Shown one piece after another: positions 1-9,582 of a stretch of 64,000 nt of DNA. The position numbers were made by a program, and so were the translations under genes. This DNA comes from Sphingomonas baiyangensis. GTDB taxonomy: Bacteria; Pseudomonadota; Alphaproteobacteria; Sphingomonadales; Sphingomonadaceae. The stretch lies in assembly GCF_005144715.1 (NCBI RefSeq), contig NZ_SWKR01000002.1:1000146-1064145 (forward strand), in the 5' to 3' direction. How positions within the stretch are numbered: the first letter of the stretch is position 1; the number at the start of each line of letters is the position of its first letter. The notes below the pieces were generated by a model. That model was not told the origin of the DNA, did no database searches, and worked only from the letters and a program-made list of their open reading frames with translations.

Positions 1-622
<622 letters not shown>

Positions 623-623
<1 letters not shown>

Positions 624-1387
624 TGCGTATCCTGCTCACCAACGACGATGGCTATCACGCTCCCGGCCTCAAGGTACTCGAAGCCATCGCGGCCAAGCTC
701 TCGGAAGATATCTGGGTCGTGGCGCCGGCCGACGAGCAATCGGGCGCGGGGCATTCGCTCACGCTCACGCGGCCCCTGCGGATCCGCAAACACGGCGAGC
801 GGCGCTTCGCGGTGGCGGGCACGCCGACCGACGCGGTGATGATGGCGCTTGCCAAGATCATGAAGGACTGCCCGCCCGACCTCATCCTCTCGGGCGTCAA
901 TCGCGGCGCCAACCTCGCCGAGGACGTCACCTATTCGGGCACCGTCTCCGCCGCGATGGAAGGCGCGCTGGCAGGCGTCCGCTCGATCGCGCTGAGCCAG
1001 CTCTATGCGCGCGAAGGCATGGGCGATACGGTGCCGTTCGAGGCCGCCGCCGCATGGGGCGAGCGCGTGCTGCGGCCGCTGCTCGACCTCGAATGGGCGC
1101 CGCGCACGTTCGTCAACGTCAATTTCCCGGCACTGCCCGCCGAGAAGGTGCTGGGCGTGCGCGTCGCCACGCAGGGCCTGCGCGATTATGGCCGGCTGCG
1201 CATCGTCACCAACACCGATCCGCGCGGGTACGAGTATCACTGGTTCGCGCTTGGCCCCACGGTCGAGACGCCCGCGCATTCGACCGATCTCGAAGCCGTG
1301 GGCGACGGCTATGTCGCTGTCACGCCGCTGCATCTGGACCTGACGCATCGCCCATCGCTCGCTATGCTCGAGGATGCGTATCGCTGA
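623..1387 (+). CDS. surE: 5'/3'-nucleotidase SurE
   Basis: Survival protein E, a metal-dependent nucleoside 5'/3'-monophosphatase of the cytoplasm. The 254-residue product begins MRILLTNDDG with the metal-binding Asp8-Asp9 pair. It retains the ADEQSGAGHS loop and the SGVNRGANL motif that complete the active site. Length is normal for the family. The ATG at 623 is chosen because it starts exactly at the family N-terminus and overlaps the serS stop. An in-frame open stretch upstream lies inside serS and is not coding. Confidence 0.96.
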
Positions 1388-1397
1388 GGGGATCGGA

Positions 1398-2471
1398 ATG
1401 GGGGTATCGCCGCACAGACTTCGCGGGACCGTCGCGCTGGCCGCCATGCTGGCGGTGGCGGGCTGTATTCCCGGCCGCGATGCCGCACCGCCATCATCGG
1501 CGCCGCCAGTCGCCGGCACGCCCGAGCCCGTCCGCCGCGCGCCCGACGAGGAAGTGCGGACGCTTCCGGCACCGCCACCGTCGTGGGAAGCACGCGCCGT
1601 CAATGCCGATGCGCGCCGGGTAACGGCCACAAGCTATACGGTCACGCGGGGCGACACGTTGCGCGGCATCGCCGAGCGCACCGGCGCTGGCTCCGAGGCG
1701 ATCGCGCGCGCCAACGGGCTGGCGCCGCCGTTCACGATCTTTCCGGGCCAGCAGCTTTCGATACCATCGGGGCGCTATCACCTTGTCCGTGCGGGCCAGA
1801 CGGGCATCGCGATCGCGCGCGCCTATGGTGTGGAGTGGAGCCGCGTCGTCGGCGCGAACGCGCTCGAGGAGCCGTATATCTTGCGCACCGGCCAGCGCGT
1901 GCTGATCCCCGACGACGCCCTGCCGCGCAGCGTGGCCGAACGCGCGCGCGCCTTCGAGCTCGACATCGACGACATCCTGACCGGCGGCCAGCCGGCGATC
2001 GCCGAGAATGCCGCCCCTGCCCGCGCCGTCGCGACGCCGCGCCGCGTGCTGCCCGCGAGTGCCGCGGTGGCAGCGCCCGCAGCCGCATTGCGCGGCGGCT
2101 TCCAGTGGCCCGTCGACGGGCGCGTGACACGCCGCTTCGGCCCCGGCCGATCGGGCGAGCGCAACGACGGCATCAAGATCGCCGTGCCGCTCGAAACGCC
2201 GGTGCTCGCCGCCGCCGACGGCACCGTCGCCTATGCCGGCAGCGACATTCCCTCGCTCGGCGGCGTCGTCATCCTGCGGCATGGCAGCGGGCTCACGTCG
2301 GTCTATGGGCATGCCGGGCAATTGCTGGTGCAGCGCGGGCAAGCGGTGAAGCGTGGCCAGACGATCGCCTTGTCGGGCGATACCGGTGCGGCCGAACGGC
2401 CCGAAGTGCATTTCGAGCTGCGGCAGGGCCGCACGCCGATCGATCCGCTAGGCCGGCTGCCACGCCGGTGA
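1398..2471 (+). CDS. nlpD: NlpD-like lipoprotein: two LysM domains and a degenerate LytM/M23 domain
   Basis: Envelope lipoprotein that probably activates murein amidases at division. ATG 1398 is preferred over ATG 1374 because GAGGGG sits 6 bases before it. The N-terminus then gives a short signal with lipobox AVAGC. Two LysM units follow (about residues 78-125 and 130-175), then a C-terminal M23 fold. The zinc ligands are mostly lost: the HxxxD site reads NDGIKI, and the HxH site reads EVH. E. coli NlpD and EnvC are similarly degenerate, which suggests an activator and not a hydrolase. The surE-nlpD order is common. Its stop overlaps the next gene (GTGA). Confidence 0.88.
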   Translation: MGVSPHRLRGTVALAAMLAVAGCIPGRDAAPPSSAPPVAGTPEPVRRAPDEEVRTLPAPPPSWEARAVNADARRVTATSYTVTRGDTLRGIAERTGAGSEAIARANGLAPPFTIFPGQQLSIPSGRYHLVRAGQTGIAIARAYGVEWSRVVGANALEEPYILRTGQRVLIPDDALPRSVAERARAFELDIDDILTGGQPAIAENAAPARAVATPRRVLPASAAVAAPAAALRGGFQWPVDGRVTRRFGPGRSGERNDGIKIAVPLETPVLAAADGTVAYAGSDIPSLGGVVILRHGSGLTSVYGHAGQLLVQRGQAVKRGQTIALSGDTGAAERPEVHFELRQGRTPIDPLGRLPRR

Positions 2472-3493
2472 GACGCACCACAACCCATGCGACGCTGACG
2501 CGAAAGTCAGCATTGCCCGTCTGGGCGTCGCTCAGCCTGCGCGTGCTGCTGGTGCTGGCACTGGTCAGCGCGGCGATCGCGGTGCACTGGTTCGACCGTG
2601 CCGGGCTGCGCGACAATTTCGACGGCGAGGTGAGTTTCGCCGACGTCGTATATTTCACCATGATCTCGATCACGACGACAGGCTATGGCGACATCGCCCC
2701 CGTGACCGAGCGCGCGCGCCTGTTCGATGCGCTGATCGTCACGCCGATCCGCATCTTCGTGATCCTCATCTTCGTGGGCTCGGCCTACAATTTCATCCTC
2801 AAGCGGACCTGGGAGAAATGGCGCATGGCCCGCATCCAGCGCGACCTGACCGACCACATCATCGTCGCAGGCTTCGGCAAGACCGGCTCGGAGGCGGTCG
2901 ACGAGCTTATCGCACGCGGTCGCGATGCCTCGACGATCGTCATCATCGATGGCGACCCCGAGCGGCTCGAACGCGCCGAGGCATGTGGATGCAATGTCCT
3001 GCTCGCCGATGCGACGCGCGATGCGACGCTCGAGGATGTGAAGATCGAGCGTGCCTGCTCGATGATCGTGGCCGCGGGGCGCGACGATACCTCGATCCTC
3101 GTTGTGCTTACGGCGCGGCATCTGGCGCCCGACCTGCCGATCAGCATCATCGTCAAGGCCGAGGACAACGAGTTTCCCGCCCGCGCGGCGGGCGCCACGA
3201 CGGTCATCAATCCGGTGAGCTTCGCCGGGCTGCTGCTGGCAAGCTCGTGCAACGGCCGTCACATCGCCGATTACATGATGGACCTCGCCTCGTTCGACGG
3301 ACGCGTGCAGCTTGCCGAGCGCCGCGTGGCGCCGCACGAGGTGGGCAAGGCGCTGCGCGATCTCGAGAGCGGGCTTGGGCTGCGGGTGTATCGGGGCGGC
3401 AAGGGCTATGGCTGGGCCGATCCCGAAGCGAAAGGTCTTCTGGCCGGCGACATCATCGTCGAGATCGTCGGCGGGCGGAACGCACCGGCATGA
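2468..3493 (+). CDS. Potassium channel: pore helices plus TrkA-N/TrkA-C (RCK) domain
   Basis: Inner-membrane K+ channel with cytoplasmic regulatory domain, 341 residues from a GTG overlapping the nlpD stop. TM1 lies around residues 20-40. The pore carries the selectivity filter TTTGYGD (residues 69-75), followed by TM2. The Rossmann RCK domain begins at IIVAGFGKTG, and a TrkA-C-like end reads DIIVEIVGG. This is a two-TM, MthK-like architecture. A homotetramer gated by ligand binding is inferred from the family. The start is set by the overlap; a ribosome site is not obvious, so coupling to nlpD is likely. Confidence 0.88.
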   Translation: MRRTTTHATLTRKSALPVWASLSLRVLLVLALVSAAIAVHWFDRAGLRDNFDGEVSFADVVYFTMISITTTGYGDIAPVTERARLFDALIVTPIRIFVILIFVGSAYNFILKRTWEKWRMARIQRDLTDHIIVAGFGKTGSEAVDELIARGRDASTIVIIDGDPERLERAEACGCNVLLADATRDATLEDVKIERACSMIVAAGRDDTSILVVLTARHLAPDLPISIIVKAEDNEFPARAAGATTVINPVSFAGLLLASSCNGRHIADYMMDLASFDGRVQLAERRVAPHEVGKALRDLESGLGLRVYRGGKGYGWADPEAKGLLAGDIIVEIVGGRNAPA

Positions 3494-3837
3494 CCGGCGA
3501 TGCGGCGCGGCTATGGCCGATCGTGCTGCTGATCGGATCGAACATCTTCATGACGTTCGCCTGGTACGGCCACCTCAAGCACAAGGGCGCCGCACTATGG
3601 GCGGTCATCCTGGTGAGCTGGCTGATCGCGCTGCCCGAATATCTGCTCGCGGTGCCGGCAAACCGCATCGGCAGCAACGTGTATTCGGCGGCGCAGCTCA
3701 AGGGCATGCAGGAGATCATCACGCTCAGCGTGTTCGCGGTCTTCTCGATCACCTATCTGGGCCAGCGGATCACGATCGACCACGCGATCGGCTTCGCGCT
3801 GATCGCGGCGGGGGCGTTCTTCCTGTTCCGCGCTTGA
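3490..3837 (+). CDS. DUF486 / DMT-superfamily small membrane protein
   Basis: A 115-residue protein with four hydrophobic helices (about residues 8-26, 35-52, 66-86, 95-113), matching the size and pattern of the DUF486 family, distant relatives of the drug/metabolite transporters. The conserved FAWYGHLK and LPEYLLAVPANR stretches support the assignment. The physiological substrate is not known. ATG 3490 overlaps the channel gene stop (ATGA), so it belongs to the surE-nlpD-channel run. The downstream neighbour is convergent, 3 bases away. Confidence 0.85.
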   Translation: MTGDAARLWPIVLLIGSNIFMTFAWYGHLKHKGAALWAVILVSWLIALPEYLLAVPANRIGSNVYSAAQLKGMQEIITLSVFAVFSITYLGQRITIDHAIGFALIAAGAFFLFRA

Positions 3838-3840
3838 GAA

Positions 3841-4602
3841 TCAGCGCAGGAAATCGGCCAGCGCATCGCCCAGCTCGGGCTTGATTACGCAGCTCATATG
3901 CCCGCCGGGCGTCTCGACCAGCGTGGCATCGGGCAACAGCGCGGCGAGTTCGGCGTGCGAGCCGTTGTCGTCGTCTTCCTCGCCCGCCAGCACCAGCACG
4001 GGCTGCGTCACTGCCTCGATCGCCGCGCGCGGCGTATCGACGAAGGTGTCGAGGATACCGAGCAGCGCCTGCGGATCGCCTTTGGTGGTCTTAAGGAACG
4101 CCTCGACCATCCATTTGGGCGATCCGCGCTCGAAACTGCCGAGATTCTCGAGGATGTCGCGGAAGTGCCCCGCGCGCCGCTGCGTGTCGAGCAGTCCTTC
4201 CAGCCCCATGCCGGCGAACACCACGCGGCCGGGCGCCGGCACATGCCCGCGTGCGAGCATGCGCATCGTCGTGCGCGCGCCGAGCGAATAGCCGCCCAGA
4301 TCATAATCGGTGAGGCCGAGATGCGCGACCAGCGCCTCGCCATCGACCGCCAGTATGTCGGGCGGATAGGCGGCGGCGTCGTGCGGCCGCTCGCTCGCCC
4401 CGTGGCCGCGCAGATCGGGCATGATGACGCGCCGCCCGGCGGCCGCCACCTTGGCGGCGTGGCCGTAGCGCAGCCAGTTGGTGTGCGCGTCGGACATATA
4501 GCCGTGGATGAGCACCACCGGCCGCCCCTCGCCCAGTTCGTGCCAGGCGAGGCGCACGCCGTCGGACGCGGTGAAATGATGCGTGCGCGCTTCCTGCGAC
4601 AC
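3841..4602 (-). CDS. Alpha/beta-fold hydrolase
   Basis: A 253-residue cytoplasmic alpha/beta hydrolase with an oxyanion motif HGYMSD (residues 33-38), the PDLRGHGAS strand, nucleophile elbow GYSLG with Ser106, a late acidic residue in the GEEDDDNG segment, and catalytic His in GGHMSC near the end. Ester, lactone or amide substrates are all possible; the sequence does not decide. It starts 4 bases after the asd stop on the same strand and is probably co-transcribed with asd. Confidence 0.85.
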   Translation of the reverse strand: MSQEARTHHFTASDGVRLAWHELGEGRPVVLIHGYMSDAHTNWLRYGHAAKVAAAGRRVIMPDLRGHGASERPHDAAAYPPDILAVDGEALVAHLGLTDYDLGGYSLGARTTMRMLARGHVPAPGRVVFAGMGLEGLLDTQRRAGHFRDILENLGSFERGSPKWMVEAFLKTTKGDPQALLGILDTFVDTPRAAIEAVTQPVLVLAGEEDDDNGSHAELAALLPDATLVETPGGHMSCVIKPELGDALADFLR

Positions 4603-4606
4603 GCGC

Positions 4607-5632
4607 TCAGCCCTTCTTCAGATGGCGGCGGCCCAGCAGTTCGGCGATCTGGACGGCGTTGAGTGCCGCGCCCTTGCGCAGATTGTCGCTGACGCACCAA
4701 AAGGCCAAGCCGTTCTCCACGGTCGAATCCTCGCGCACGCGGCTGACGAAGGTTGCGAAATCGCCGACGCACTCGACCGGGGTGACGTATCCGCCGTCCT
4801 CGCGCTTGTCGACGAGCATCACGCCGGGCGCCTCGCGCAGCAGCTTCTGCGCCTCCTCGGCCGAAATCTCGCGCTCGAACTCGACATGGATCGCTTCGGA
4901 ATGGCCGACGAATACCGGCACGCGCACGCAGGTGGCAACGACCTTGACCTTGGGATCGAGGATCTTCTTGGTCTCGACCACCATCTTCCATTCTTCCTTG
5001 GTCGAACCGTCGTCGAGGAAGCTGTCGATGTGCGGGATCACGTTGAACGCGATCTGCTTGGTGAACTTCTTGGGTTCGGCGGGATCGCCGACAAAGATGT
5101 TGCGGCTCTGCTCGAACAGCTCGTCCATGCCCGCCTTGCCCGCGCCCGAGACCGACTGGTAGGTCGCGACGACGACGCGCTTGATGCCGGCGGCATCGTA
5201 GAGCGGCTTCAACGCCACCACCATCTGCGCCGTCGAGCAATTTGGATTGGCGATGATGTTGCGCGCCTTGTAGCCGTCGATCGCCTCCGCATTCACCTCG
5301 GGCACGATCAGCGGCACGTCGGGGTCCATGCGGTAGAGCGACGAATTGTCGATCACCGTGCAGCCTGCCGCCGCGAAGCGCGGGGCGTGCAGCTTCGTCG
5401 CCTCGCTGCCGATCGCGAACAGCGCCATGTCCCAACCGGCGGGATCGAAATGCTCGATATTCTGGATGCGGAGCTGGCGCCCCGTCTCGCCATAATCGGC
5501 CATTTCGCCGACCGAGCGGCTGCTGGCGAGCACCGCGATCTCGTCGGCGGGGAATTCACGCTCGGCGAGGATGTTGAGCATCTCGCGCCCGACATTGCCC
5601 GTGGCGCCTGCGACGACGATGCGATAGCCCAT
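4607..5632 (-). CDS. asd: Aspartate-semialdehyde dehydrogenase
   Basis: Makes L-aspartate-4-semialdehyde from aspartyl phosphate with NADPH, for lysine/diaminopimelate, threonine and methionine synthesis. The 341-residue protein begins with the Rossmann motif GATGNVG. The catalytic Cys132 lies in NPNCSTAQ, and the SVSGAGKAG substrate loop and HSEAIHVEFE active-site His region are present. Length is normal. The 68-base gap to the upstream ATPase gene probably contains its own promoter. The following gene is a hydrolase 4 bases away. Confidence 0.96.
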   Translation of the reverse strand: MGYRIVVAGATGNVGREMLNILAEREFPADEIAVLASSRSVGEMADYGETGRQLRIQNIEHFDPAGWDMALFAIGSEATKLHAPRFAAAGCTVIDNSSLYRMDPDVPLIVPEVNAEAIDGYKARNIIANPNCSTAQMVVALKPLYDAAGIKRVVVATYQSVSGAGKAGMDELFEQSRNIFVGDPAEPKKFTKQIAFNVIPHIDSFLDDGSTKEEWKMVVETKKILDPKVKVVATCVRVPVFVGHSEAIHVEFEREISAEEAQKLLREAPGVMLVDKREDGGYVTPVECVGDFATFVSRVREDSTVENGLAFWCVSDNLRKGAALNAVQIAELLGRRHLKKG

Positions 5633-5700
5633 GTAACAGTCTCCAGAAAGATGCGCGTCCGGTTAGGACGCGTGGCGCGCCGGCGCAAGCAAGCTGCGCT

Positions 5701-7158
5701 TTAGGCGGCTTCGGCGGACGCCGTGGTCCAGCCCAGCCGCGGGATCGCGATCGAGCGGCGTCCCCCCAGATCGGTACGCACGACGATGAGCTCGCGCTGC
5801 TCGATATAGCCGATGAGCCGCCGCGCGCGGCCGAGCGAGCTGGTGCCGTAGACCGCCGCGATCGCGGCATCGTCGGGCGCGGGTGCCCCTTCGCGGGCGG
5901 CGCGGGCGATCAGCAGGAACGGGCCGAGCATCTCGCCGGGCAATTCCTGCGCCAGCGCCATTGCCGGCGCCCAGTCGTCATCGACGCCATCGACGATGCC
6001 CGCGCGTGCGGCCGCCAGCCGCCGGGTGAACGCCTCTAGGTCGAGCGGGGGGCGCGCCAGACCCTGCATCCGGCAGCGCACCTGATAATCCTGATACAGC
6101 ACCGCCGCCCCGCGCGTCGCCGCTTCGGGCTCGGCGACGATCGCGCGCAGCACATCGGCGACCACGGCCTCGACATCGACCTCGGGTTGCGCGGGTGCGT
6201 CGGTTCGCGCAGGCGCCGGATCGGCAGCGATGCGTTCGATCAGCGCCTCGGCCGCCACCGGCGGCGGCGGGGGCGGCGCGGCGAGCGGCAGCACGGGCTC
6301 GATGGGTTCGCCGCCGAATACCAGATCGTGCAGGTCCTCGGCGGGCGCCTGCGGCAGCGGCACCAGCTTGGGGCTGCCGCTGCGCGCCGAGGTAGCGACG
6401 GGACCGATCGTTACCGCGATGGGCCGGCGCGACACCGCCGGCCCCAGTGCGAGGAAATGCCCGCGCGCCAGATCGCGGATCGTCTCGGCCTGCCGCCGCT
6501 CCATGCCAAGCAAGTCGGCCGCACGCGCCATGTCGATGTCGAGAAAGGTGCGCCCCATCAGGAAGTTGGAGGCCTCGGCGGCGACGTTCTTCGCGAGCTT
6601 TGCGAGCCGCTGCGTGGCGATGACCCCCGCCAGCCCGCGCTTGCGCCCGCGACACATGAGGTTGGTCATTGCCGAGAGCGACGCGCGCCGCACCTCCTCG
6701 GCGACTTCGCCGCCGCCTGCGGGTGCGAACAATTGCGCCTCGTCGACCACCACCAGTGCTGGATACCAATGCTCGCGCGGCGCATCGAACAACGCGCCCA
6801 GGAACTGCGCGGCGCAGCGCATCTGGCCTTCGGCCTCGAGCCCTTCGAGGCTCAGCACCACCGACGCGCGGTGCTCGCGAATGCGCGCGGCGATGCCGGT
6901 GATCTCGCGCTCCGAATAGTCCGCCGCCTCGATGGTAACATGGCCATAGGCGCCCGAGAGCGTGACGAAATCGCCTTCGGGATCGATCACCACCTGCTGC
7001 ACGCGGCCTGCCGACTTTTCAAGCAGGCGGCGCAGCAGGTGCGACTTTCCCGACCCCGAATTGCCCTGCACGAGCAGGCGGGTCGCGAGCAGTTCCTCGA
7101 GGTCGATCGATACGGCCTTGCCGGCCGCATCACGTCCCATGTCGACGGCGACGGTCAT
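5701..7158 (-). CDS. HerA/DUF87-type ATP-binding protein
   Basis: A 485-residue P-loop ATPase. Walker A is GNSGSGKS (residues 32-39), Walker B LVVVDEAQLF (about 165-175). A later GRTFLDIDMARAADLLGM segment is typical of HerA-like ATPases in which the core is followed by a long linker. The C-terminal third is Pro/Ala rich and then winged-helix-like (SSLGRARRLIGYIEQRELIVV). HerA relatives translocate DNA, often with NurA; no NurA gene is visible, so the role is open. It follows the DPP IV gene by 13 bases, suggesting co-transcription. Confidence 0.75.
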   Translation of the reverse strand: MTVAVDMGRDAAGKAVSIDLEELLATRLLVQGNSGSGKSHLLRRLLEKSAGRVQQVVIDPEGDFVTLSGAYGHVTIEAADYSEREITGIAARIREHRASVVLSLEGLEAEGQMRCAAQFLGALFDAPREHWYPALVVVDEAQLFAPAGGGEVAEEVRRASLSAMTNLMCRGRKRGLAGVIATQRLAKLAKNVAAEASNFLMGRTFLDIDMARAADLLGMERRQAETIRDLARGHFLALGPAVSRRPIAVTIGPVATSARSGSPKLVPLPQAPAEDLHDLVFGGEPIEPVLPLAAPPPPPPVAAEALIERIAADPAPARTDAPAQPEVDVEAVVADVLRAIVAEPEAATRGAAVLYQDYQVRCRMQGLARPPLDLEAFTRRLAAARAGIVDGVDDDWAPAMALAQELPGEMLGPFLLIARAAREGAPAPDDAAIAAVYGTSSLGRARRLIGYIEQRELIVVRTDLGGRRSIAIPRLGWTTASAEAA

Positions 7159-7171
7159 CAGCGATCGATGC

Positions 7172-9415
7172 TCAGTCCCCGGCCAGCACGTGCCGGTCGT
7201 AGAAATCGAGCATCGTCTTCCAATAGTGGAGGCGCAGCTTCGGATCGCCGAAGGCGTGCGTCTGGCCGGGATAGAGCATCGATTCGAACACGACGCCCTG
7301 CTGCTGCAACGCCGCCATCATCGCGGTGGAGTTGTCGAGGAACACATTGTCGTCGGCCATGCCGTGAATGACGAGCAGCGGATCGGCGATCTTGCCGGCA
7401 TCGCCGATGGTCGACGAGGCGGCATAGGCCTGCGGCACGCGGCGCGGATCGCCCATGTACCGCTCGGTATAATGGGTGTCGTACAGCTCCCACTTGCTGA
7501 CCGGCGCGCCCGCCACGCCGGCCGCGAAGGTGCCGGGTGCGGCTTCGAGCAGCTTCAAGGTCATGTAGCCGCCATAGGACCAGCCGAAGGTGCCGATACG
7601 GTCGCCGTCGACGAAAGGCTGCTGCTTGAGCCAGTTCGCCGCGAGCAGCTGATCCTCGACCTCGACCGTGCCCATCGCGTGATAGATCTGGTCCTCGAAC
7701 GCGCGGCCGCGATTGGCCGAGCCGCGATTGTCGAGGCGGAAGACGATCCAGCCGCGATCGACCATCATCTGGTGCATCGGATCGGTCCAGCCGCGCGTCA
7801 CCGTCTGCGGCCCCGGCCCGCCATAATAGGTGAAGAACACCGGATAGCGCCTGCCCGGCTCGCGGCGCGGCGAGAGCATCTGGTAATGCAGCACCGAGCC
7901 GTCGGCGGCCTTCAGCGTCCCGAACTCGGGAACGACATGGCTCGCGGCGAAGGGGGCATAGGGGTGCGATCCGTCGACGCGGTTCTCGCTCAGCCAGCGC
8001 GTGCGCGTGCCCGCGGTGTCGGCCAGATAGCGCTGCGGCGGCTGCGACGGGTTCGAGCGCGTGACGATGAGGCGGCTGGCCTTGGCATCCATGCTCGCCT
8101 CGTTCCACCAGCCCGCCTCGGTCAGCCGCTGTGGCTCGCCGCCGGCCAGCGGCACGGCATAGACATGGCGTTCGAGCACGCCGTCCTTGTTGCCGGTGAG
8201 GAACACGCGGCCCCTGCCCTCGTCCACCGCCAGCACTTCGGCGACGTTCCAGCTGCCGCGCGTAAGCTGGCGCCAGTTGCCGCCGGTGAAGCGGTAGAGA
8301 TGCGAGAAGCCATCGCGCTCGGACGTCCAGACGAGGCTGCCGTCCTTCAGCGGCTTCAGATTGTCGTGCAGGTTGATCCAGCTGCGCTCGCCCGCTTTCT
8401 CGGTGAACAGCACGCGCGAGCGGCCCGTCGCGGGATCGACGGCGAGCATGTCGAGCGTCTTCTGGTCGCGGCTCTGGCGCTGGACGAGCAGCGTCCTGCC
8501 GTCAGCCGACCAGTCGACGCGGGCGAGGTAGATGTCGCGGTTCTCGCCCAGATCGACCTTGGTGCGGCCCGAACCATCGGGGTTCATGACATAGAGGTCG
8601 ATCAGCACGTTGTCGGTGCCCGCCAGCGGATAGCGCTGTTCGTAGAGGCGCGTGCCTTCGGCGCCGATCGCGGCGCGTGTCAGGACCGCGACGGGCGCCT
8701 CGTCGTAGCGGGCGACGGCGATACGGGTGTCGTCGGGCGACCACCAATAGCCGGTGCGGCGGTGCATTTCCTCGTCGGCGACGAACTCGGCCTCGCCCCA
8801 GTGGACGGTGTCCTTTCCATCGGGCGTGACCGCCTGCGCGGTGCCGCCGGTGGCGGGCATCACGAACAGGTTCTGGTCGCGAACGAAGCTCACATAGTTG
8901 CCGCGTGGGCTGATGACGGGGTTGAGCGCGCCCGCGCCGCCCTGGGTGAGGCGGCGCACGTCGCCCGAGAGTGTGGCGAGGTAGAGATCGCCATCGAGCG
9001 GCACGAGGATGCTGCGGCCATCGGGCGCGAAATCATAGCGGACGACGCCCTGCGTCCCGCCGATGCGCAGCCGTTCGCGCTGCATCTTCTCGGCTTCGGA
9101 CAGCTCGGCGCCGGTCGTGAACTTCCGCGAATCGAGCAACATCCGCCACTCGCCGCTGGTCATGTCCATCGCCCACAGATCGAGCCGCTGTGGCTCGTCG
9201 GCGCGCGCGCGAAGCTGGGTGAGCATCGTGCCATCGGGCGAGAGGCGCGGCGGGAAGCCGCCGACGCCCGACAGCGGCACGCCGCCGAACAGCCGCTCGA
9301 GCGGGATCGCCGCGGGATCAGCCACCGGTGTGCTCGCCGCGCGCTGCACCGACTCGGACGCCACCGCGCCGATGCTCGTCGATGCCAGCATCAACCCCGC
9401 CAACCATGTACGCAT
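7172..9415 (-). CDS. Dipeptidyl peptidase IV (family S9), secreted
   Basis: Removes N-terminal Xaa-Pro or Xaa-Ala dipeptides from peptides, in the periplasm or outside. ATG 9415 is chosen because a signal peptide (MRTWLAGLMLASTSIGAVAS) follows directly and GGAGAC lies upstream; the longer in-frame extension lacks such a signal. Product 747 residues. The N-terminal beta-propeller carries the EEM/GYWWSPD segment typical of bacterial DPP IV. The catalytic triad is Ser613 (GWSYGG), Asp689 (MADDN) and His720 (THAF). It could feed prolyl peptides to the catabolic locus 3 kb further on, but shares no visible control element with it. Confidence 0.92.
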   Translation of the reverse strand: MRTWLAGLMLASTSIGAVASESVQRAASTPVADPAAIPLERLFGGVPLSGVGGFPPRLSPDGTMLTQLRARADEPQRLDLWAMDMTSGEWRMLLDSRKFTTGAELSEAEKMQRERLRIGGTQGVVRYDFAPDGRSILVPLDGDLYLATLSGDVRRLTQGGAGALNPVISPRGNYVSFVRDQNLFVMPATGGTAQAVTPDGKDTVHWGEAEFVADEEMHRRTGYWWSPDDTRIAVARYDEAPVAVLTRAAIGAEGTRLYEQRYPLAGTDNVLIDLYVMNPDGSGRTKVDLGENRDIYLARVDWSADGRTLLVQRQSRDQKTLDMLAVDPATGRSRVLFTEKAGERSWINLHDNLKPLKDGSLVWTSERDGFSHLYRFTGGNWRQLTRGSWNVAEVLAVDEGRGRVFLTGNKDGVLERHVYAVPLAGGEPQRLTEAGWWNEASMDAKASRLIVTRSNPSQPPQRYLADTAGTRTRWLSENRVDGSHPYAPFAASHVVPEFGTLKAADGSVLHYQMLSPRREPGRRYPVFFTYYGGPGPQTVTRGWTDPMHQMMVDRGWIVFRLDNRGSANRGRAFEDQIYHAMGTVEVEDQLLAANWLKQQPFVDGDRIGTFGWSYGGYMTLKLLEAAPGTFAAGVAGAPVSKWELYDTHYTERYMGDPRRVPQAYAASSTIGDAGKIADPLLVIHGMADDNVFLDNSTAMMAALQQQGVVFESMLYPGQTHAFGDPKLRLHYWKTMLDFYDRHVLAGD

Positions 9416-9496
9416 TCCTGTCTCCGGTTCCCGTATTGCCCGGGGTAATGCCGGGCGGGGCGGCGGGCGTAAAGGTTCAGTGATCGTTTGTGCATA

Positions 9497-9576
9497 CGGC
9501 ACCGGCCCGCTCCCCCACCCGGCTGCCCATCAGGATACTCTCGTGGGTGGCCGGGTGGGGGAGCGGGCTGGTGCCG
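9497..9576. repeat. Long imperfect inverted repeat (33-base arms) between two genes
   Basis: Left arm 9497-9529 and right arm 9544-9576 are reverse complements except for three positions, around a 14-base loop. The core CCCGCTCCCCCACCCGG is perfect. It lies 6 bases beyond the stop of the PerM-type gene on the minus strand and 81 bases upstream of the DPP IV start. No U-run follows on either strand, so it is either a stabilising/processing hairpin, a factor-assisted terminator, or a copy of a dispersed palindromic (REP-like) repeat. Confidence 0.8.
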
Positions 9577-9582
9577 CCGTTC

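Noticed and set aside
6962..9448. 828-codon open frame opposite DPP IV
   Set aside because: Antisense to a peptidase with an intact catalytic triad; composition typical of a shadow frame.
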